A DNA stretch of 64,000 bases from the NCBI RefSeq assembly GCF_037975245.1, contig NC_092562.1, forward strand, positions 10,705,001-10,769,000, given 5' to 3'. Origin of the DNA: Apostichopus japonicus (taxonomy: Eukaryota > Echinodermata > Holothuroidea > Aspidochirotida > Stichopodidae). Below are positions 58,932-64,000 of this stretch, in pieces. The translations under genes and the position numbers were made by a program. Position 1 is the stretch's first letter; every line of letters starts with the position of its first letter. The notes under the pieces were generated by a model, which worked only from the letters and a program-made list of their open reading frames with translations, was not told the origin of the DNA and searched no databases.

Positions 58932-59055
58932 CCATGCTCAGGAACCTGTCTGTATTCTGTGTTTTTGTCCCTTCTGTTACTGCTACTTGTCATTTAGCAT
59001 TTGAAGAAGATCCTTCTAGGATCGAAACGTCAGGCCGACTTACTTTTACACTAGA
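58932..59055 (+). other. Second copy of hammerhead-like motif
   Basis: 58996-59035 carries TTGAAGA, hairpin TCCTTCTAGGA, and TCGAAACGTCAGGCC, in a block clearly related to 5849-5975 with the shared lead-in TTACTTGTCATTTAGC-like sequence. Conservation around the hairpin and GAAACGTC core, while flanks diverge, fits a repeated mobile-element end. Confidence 0.5.
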
Positions 59056-59757
59056 TATTACTGCTTTATACGTAACATCTCTGCAAACGTTTGCTTCAAG
59101 AGATGAAATCCAAATGAGCGTGAATAAGGTCACAAATCAAAGCCAAAATTAAATTAAAAATATAATTTAATCTGGAGTCTTTTCCAACCCACTAATGTAG
59201 TATTTTGACATGATAAATGGATACTTGTTTTGAAAAGGAAATAGTTACTGTTCACATTTTAAAGATCTTATTGTGCCATGCATCCAATTGATGTACTGTC
59301 TCAATATAATTCTTGTACCAAAAATCACAAATAGAAGCTGCTCCTATCATTGCTACTTAACTCACAAAACTGTGGGATGAGTTGGGTAATAGCTTATACA
59401 AGAAGATTCAAGAAAGGATACCTTTGGCCCAATCTACACATTACTACTACAACATCAGCTGAAGATTGTGAAAGAACTTAATATTACCGATTAACATAAA
59501 AACAATCAATATTTAGATTTCAACAGGGAATACTCAAAGCAATCTTCTGAAGATGCTTACTGATCTATCCGTAAGATAAAAAGAAATAATCTTTGATGGA
59601 ATCATAATATTTAAGGAGAAAAAAAGGAATTTGATTAAATTCCAATTTTAGACCCTAAAATATAGAAAATTATTGAGATAAAATATTTCATGATTGCTAT
59701 GAAATGGAACAAACTGACGCAAACCAAGAACCCCCAAAAAACACTGCAAGTTCTGAA
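59056..59757. other. Downstream flank of the unrecognised gene
   Basis: AT-rich; probable 3' UTR of the minus-strand gene, based only on position. Confidence 0.4.
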
Positions 59758-59899
59758 CTAGGAATGAAGAATAGAATAAAGGTTTTTTTTAATCAATTGA
59801 AAAACGTCACACGGTCTTTCGCCATTGACGAGTTCAAGCACGACACCAGACCGTAACCACGGCGATCGTCTTTTCACCAGTAGCTGCCTGGAAGGGCAT
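59758..59899 (-). CDS. Terminal exon of unrecognised gene (exon e)
   Basis: Phase 2 in after an AAG acceptor; peptide CPSRQLLVKRRSPWLRSGVV, LELVNGERPCDVFQLIKKN, then LYSILHS and a TAG stop. The phase agrees with exon d. The basic segment then VLELVNGERP is not a domain I recognise. A donor near 59805 could be hidden inside (the sequence GACG|TTTTTC is weak), so the last residues are less certain than the start of the exon. Confidence 0.5.
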
Positions 59900-59999
59900 C
59901 TTGTGAGATTCAATACATTTAAGCCTATATGGAAGGAAAGGAAAAATAAGAAAGTTAAAACCAACACGGTTTGACAATCCGTCATAATCCTAAGCATGA

Positions 60000-60663
60000 T
60001 ATCGTGAGGCTAACAAGACTATTATGACTTGATTGTTTCAAGGGTTTAATATGCTGTAAAATCTCTCATATTTTTTAAAGGAAGTGTGGTACATGCTTGA
60101 TATTAAGCAGGGCGATAACACACACCGGTAATGCAAAAACCTTTTGTGTACTGGTGGCGGGGAGGGGGGGCGAGTAAGATGATAAGTTGTCCAGGGGAGA
60201 GGTCACCTTCCCCTTTGAGAAATTTTGAGAAAATGGAGGGATGGAAAATTGTGTAACAAATTTCTTAAAATATTTTTATTGTTTAAGTTGTAGTGCATAT
60301 GTTATATATTTATGTAGGGACTGCCAGTAGGGGAGGATGACTTGAGAGAAATTAGCTTAATGGAATAGTTTCTAGTGTCGAGCTTCTTTTGATTGAGTAA
60401 TGGATAGACATGTCAACATCGTTTTTGACATCAGGTTAGATCACAATGATGAATAGATTACTTGGGTAGGGGAGTTTGTTATACAAACCATATGAATATA
60501 TACAACAGGCACCATAATACACATCAGAACAGTTTCTTGGTTGAGATGGTGATGTTTTCATGATTAATACACACTTATACAGTGTTATACCATTGTTACT
60601 GTAATATATTCAAATGGGTCATATTCCATATTTTTGTGACATTTATTAGTATCTTCATGATAC
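60000..60663. other. Intron sequence, no exon seen
   Basis: AT-rich intron between the terminal exon and the 31-bp array. Confidence 0.55.
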
Positions 60664-61700
60664 AGAGAATCATTATCTATCTGTATTTGGATACAAAGAA
60701 CCATAACCTATCTGTATTTGGATACAAAGAACCATAACCTATCTGTATTTGGATACAAAGAACCATAACCTATCTGTATTTGGATACAAAGAACCATAAC
60801 CTATCTGTATTTGGATACAAAGAACCATAACCTATCTGTATTTGGATACAAAGAACCATAACCTATCTGTATTTGGATACAAAGAACCATAACCTATCTG
60901 TATTTGGATACAACGAACCATAACCTATCTGTATATGGATACAACGAACCATAACCTATCTGTATTTGGATACAACGAACCATAACCTATCTGTATTTGG
61001 ATACAACGAACCATAACCTATCTGTATTTCGATACAACGAACCATAACCTATCTGTATTTCGATACAACGAACCATTACCTATCTGTATTTCGATACAAC
61101 GAACCATTACCTATCTGTATTTCGATACAACGAACCATTATCTATCTGTATTTCGATACAACGAACCATTATCTATCTGTATTTCGATACAACGAACCAA
61201 TATCTATCTCTCTGTTTTTGGATACAACGATCCATTATCTATCTATCTGTTTTTGGATACAACAAACCACTATCTGTATTTGGAAAAAAAGAACCATTAT
61301 CTATCTGTATTTGGAAAAAAAGAACCATTATCTATCTGTATTTCGATACAAAGAACCATTATCTATCTGTATTTCGATACAAAGAACCATTATCTATCTG
61401 TATTTCGATACAAAGAACCATTATCTATCTGTATTTGGATACAACGAACCATTATCTATCTGTATTTGGATACAACAAACCATTATCTATCTGTATTTCG
61501 ATATAACGAACCATTATCTATCTATCTGTTTTTGGATACAACAAACCACTATCTATCTGTATTTGGAAAAAAAGAACCATTATCTATTTGTATTCGGATA
61601 CAACGAACCATTATCTATCTGTATTTAAATACAACAAACCACTACAACAAACCACTATTTGAATTTGGACACAAAGAACCACTATCTATCTGTATTTTTT
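60664..61700. repeat. 31-bp tandem array, about 33 units
   Basis: Unit CTATCTGTATTTGGATACAA followed by AGAACCATAAC. Variants occur in blocks: ACAAAG units first, then ACAACG, then TTCGATACAACG, then ATTATC, then mixed GGAAAAAAAG units at the right end. It lies inside the last intron of the unrecognised gene. The frames across it are repeat artefacts. Confidence 0.96.
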
Positions 61701-61749
61701 TGTCTTTATTTATGGATTGATGTAGTTGTAGTTGCATAATAATACAAAC

Positions 61750-61855
61750 CTCTCGCCGACCAGCGACTTGAGAGAATCTTGATCAAGTCCTTGGATTGAC
61801 AACACCACAGCCAAACCATCCTTGTGAATCAGCTCCCAGAGACGGAGAAACCAAG
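61750..61855 (-). CDS. Exon d of unrecognised gene
   Basis: 106 nt, phase 1 in, phase 2 out, CAG acceptor, GTTTGT donor. Peptide AWFLRLWELIHKDGLAVVL then SIQGLDQDSLKSLVGER. Reads as an alpha-helical segment. Joined to exon c it gives a continuous helical-looking region. No known family could be assigned by eye. Confidence 0.68.
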
Positions 61856-62360
61856 CTGAAGAAATAAAAATAATAAATAAATAAAACAAGACATAAAAGT
61901 TAGGAGTGAAGAATGTGGAGAGATTGAAGCACTATAAACTACCTGTGATTGCATCACAGAGTTTGTAAGTTCTTAGGGCTAGAGTGAACCATTTTGACAA
62001 AAGTGCATTTATAGTTTTTTAAAAAACTCAACATTTTGCTGTAAAATTGAGATAGATTAAAAGACATTAAATGCAAATGCACTAATAAACCTGGAAACTT
62101 TGTACAGCTACATTGCTGCAATAACACATATAAATGCTAATGAAGAATGATGCAAGCAAATATTTATTTGAAGAATCTATTGAAAAGAGTTTCAAATCAT
62201 AACCATCGATCACACTTAATTATTTGTTAAGACAGGCGTGTGCATGTGATAATGTAATACTCAAGAGCACAGATCAACTATTTCTATAACACCACTCTAG
62301 CTCAGGGCTGACATGATATTCTGGTCACACCAATCTAGCGATACAATTATGGTAGAGTAC

Positions 62361-62439
62361 CTTTCTTATTGACGACTCTGTCTGCCAGCTGATGAAGCAC
62401 AAAGTCAAAATTATTCAGCTCGTTCGGCAGCCAACTGAA
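62361..62439 (-). CDS. Exon c of unrecognised gene
   Basis: 79 nt, phase 0 in, phase 1 out, CAG acceptor, GTACTC donor. Peptide FSWLPNELNNFDFVLHQLA then DRVVNKK. Found by phase match with exon b on one side and exon d on the other. Confidence 0.68.
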
Positions 62440-63062
62440 CTGTGGTCGGAAAAAAAAGATTGATTGATGAGTTTATTACGGCTTACAAATAGACGACCAC
62501 TTCTTGAAAGATTAAAATGTTCTTTACAGCACTGTCAACATGTTACCACTGAAACCGTATCTACGTATTCCATGAAGGTTCGGTGTCGGGATAGGACTTT
62601 ATTTACGCAAACAGTAACGACGTACATTGACATACGTTTTGTACGTAATGGAGAAGATTACACGTTCGACACGGTTCAAACTTGATTGAGAGAAGACTTT
62701 TACACCTGATTGGGTATTGGTCAACAAGCTTAAAGTTAACAAGCAAATGATTAAATTGAAATTAATTAAATTAAAACCTAAGCTAGCTTTCACGAATTCT
62801 GAACATCCATGTCTGAGGGATGGGTGGGGGGAGGGGGGGGTTGTGGTCTAGTAGGTCGATGACCAGTCCATATGGATGATCCTGGGTCGTGTGGGCCCAA
62901 AAGTTTGCAGGCAGCTGTGTTAGAGCATATTTGTAGTCTTGATAATAGTCAATGAGCTACTTACCTCCCAGCCACATATTTACAACTTTTCATGTTAAAG
63001 TTTACTTGTCCATGTTTTGTGTATGATTATGTTTCTTTAAATGCTGAGTCTAAAACACTCAC

Positions 63063-63242
63063 TTGTTTGAAAACAATGGATCTGAAGTCCACTTCACTGT
63101 GGATGTTGGCAATGGTATCATTCAGCGACTTATTGTTGTCCAACGCCGACCCTATCACTGGCCGGATCAGGTCTAGGTTTCCCTTGTTACGAACGGTGAA
63201 AGCTGAACCTATAAAGTTGCTACATAGGTCGACTCCCACCAC
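63063..63242 (-). CDS. Exon b of unrecognised gene
   Basis: 180 nt, phase 0-0, CAG acceptor, GTGAGT donor. Peptide VVGVDLCSNFIGSAFTVRNK, then GNLDLIRPVIGSALDNNKSL and IHSEVDFRSIVFKQ. It has one potential N-glycosylation sequon (NKS, NDT) pair but no visible signal or membrane segment in the window. Confidence 0.7.
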
Positions 63243-63544
63243 CTGCACATGTAAAAAGAGTATGCAAACCCTCACTTTTTGATGTCCGATCATTTAACAG
63301 GAAAGTTTCTGTTTTATTAACCCATCCATTGGAAAGTAGAAAAGGCAAGAGAAACGTGTTTATTGCAGTATACTTGCTTCATCTTAGAATTGATAAAAAA
63401 AACTGCAATACTTTTTTTTTTTTGTCACGATATCGATTCCCTCTTTCTGTGTACACATTGGGAAAACAGTGACATCAAATAGTTTGTTGCCCTAACTGAG
63501 GGATGACTCAGATATGATTGATTCATTTCCAGGACACTACTCAC

Positions 63545-63723
63545 CAAATTCCTAGGATACTTTGAAAATGAACAATCATTTTTATTCAGAATAATAAATG
63601 TGGAGATTGCCTGAAACTGATAAGCATCTAAATTGATGGGTAGACAAGAGAGTGGACCTTTGGGGGTCGTGCACGGTGCAAGCTGGTAGTCTATCTGCCG
63701 GCCACAACACTCGAGGTTGCAAA
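63545..63723 (-). CDS. Exon a of unrecognised gene (5' part outside window)
   Basis: 179 nt, phase 1 in, phase 0 out, GAG-ending acceptor, GTGAGT donor. Peptide CNLECCGRQIDYQLAPC, TTPKGPLSCLPINLDAYQF, then FIILNKNDCSFSKYPRNL. The Cys-rich start (C-x3-CC) is noteworthy. The acceptor tract is only moderately pyrimidine-rich, so the left coordinate is firm and the right one less so. The gene continues beyond the right edge. Confidence 0.6.
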
Positions 63724-64000
63724 CTCATAGTGAAATAAGGTGAAATGCATACATGTGTGTTTTCCATCCATCAAGATTTTGAAATATTCTATCAAACTTA
63801 GGCCCTAGGTTTTATGTACAAAAGTGTACATGTTTTCATGTGTTTCTTTGCCGTAGTTAAGGTTCTGTCTAAAATTATCAAATCAATAAGGTTTTCATAT
63901 AACTTTAACTGGTATTTCGGGAAGAAAATTTGACAGAGAAGGGGAAAAAAAATTACTCAATGTTATTTGTGGGGAGAGAAATCGTAGAACATAAATTGAA
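63724..64000. other. Right-edge intron of the unrecognised gene
   Basis: No further exon recognised before the window ends. Confidence 0.5.

Noticed and set aside
1-64000. CRISPR array, operons or other prokaryotic systems
   Set aside because: Tandem arrays here are contiguous minisatellites without unique spacers, and gene structure is clearly eukaryotic.

Overview
This window is intron-rich animal DNA, most probably from a marine invertebrate deuterostome such as an echinoderm. That reading is an inference from long AT-rich introns, phase-1 EGF exons, an Eiger/ectodysplasin-like TNF ligand, RTE and Penelope-type retroelements, tRNA-derived SINEs, and many poly-C/G runs and minisatellites. 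No species can be named from the sequence. Most long open frames here are low-complexity or transposon frames. The host genes are built from short exons that I assembled by eye from splice sites and reading phase.

Three host genes are supported. (1) A large minus-strand gene runs from a signal-peptide exon at 44163 leftwards past base 1. It encodes a secreted or ectodomain protein: signal peptide, a C-type lectin domain split over three exons, then at least 13 EGF-like domains, one per exon. All EGF exons are phase 1-1 and seven of the 13 keep or duplicate the calcium-binding/hydroxylation pattern. All 17 exons join in frame for 2053 nt, and the gene continues off the left edge. (2) A plus-strand gene with an unbroken coding frame (45625-46566) encodes a type II membrane TNF-superfamily ligand. 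It lies head-to-head with the lectin-EGF gene about 1.46 kb away. (3) A minus-strand gene at 59758-63723 has five phase-compatible exons ending in a stop. I do not recognise the protein, and its 5' end lies beyond the right edge.

Layout: 1-4330 and 17831-24670 are near-identical direct copies of a segment carrying three EGF exons (E17/E16/E15 and E8/E7/E6), a 25-bp minisatellite and a 75/81-bp minisatellite. The minisatellites are much longer in the right copy. 4.7-17.8 kb holds six further EGF exons, a 48-bp minisatellite split by a transposon-like insert, a 3.1-kb inverted-repeat candidate and a truncated Penelope-like element. 24.7-44.2 kb holds the EGF-1 exon, the lectin exons and the leader. 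The 13-kb lectin intron (28325-41360) contains a broken RTE-type LINE and a nested transposon stack. 44.2-47 kb is the divergent promoter region and TNF gene. 47-59.7 kb is largely non-coding with short tandem duplications and a G-rich repeat block. 59.7-64 kb is the unrecognised gene, with a 31-bp tandem array in its last intron.

The most interesting signals are the lectin plus EGF-array receptor-like gene beside a TNF ligand, the recent duplication of a three-exon EGF cassette whose differences are mostly amino-acid changing, and the datable nest of transposons with visible target-site duplications.
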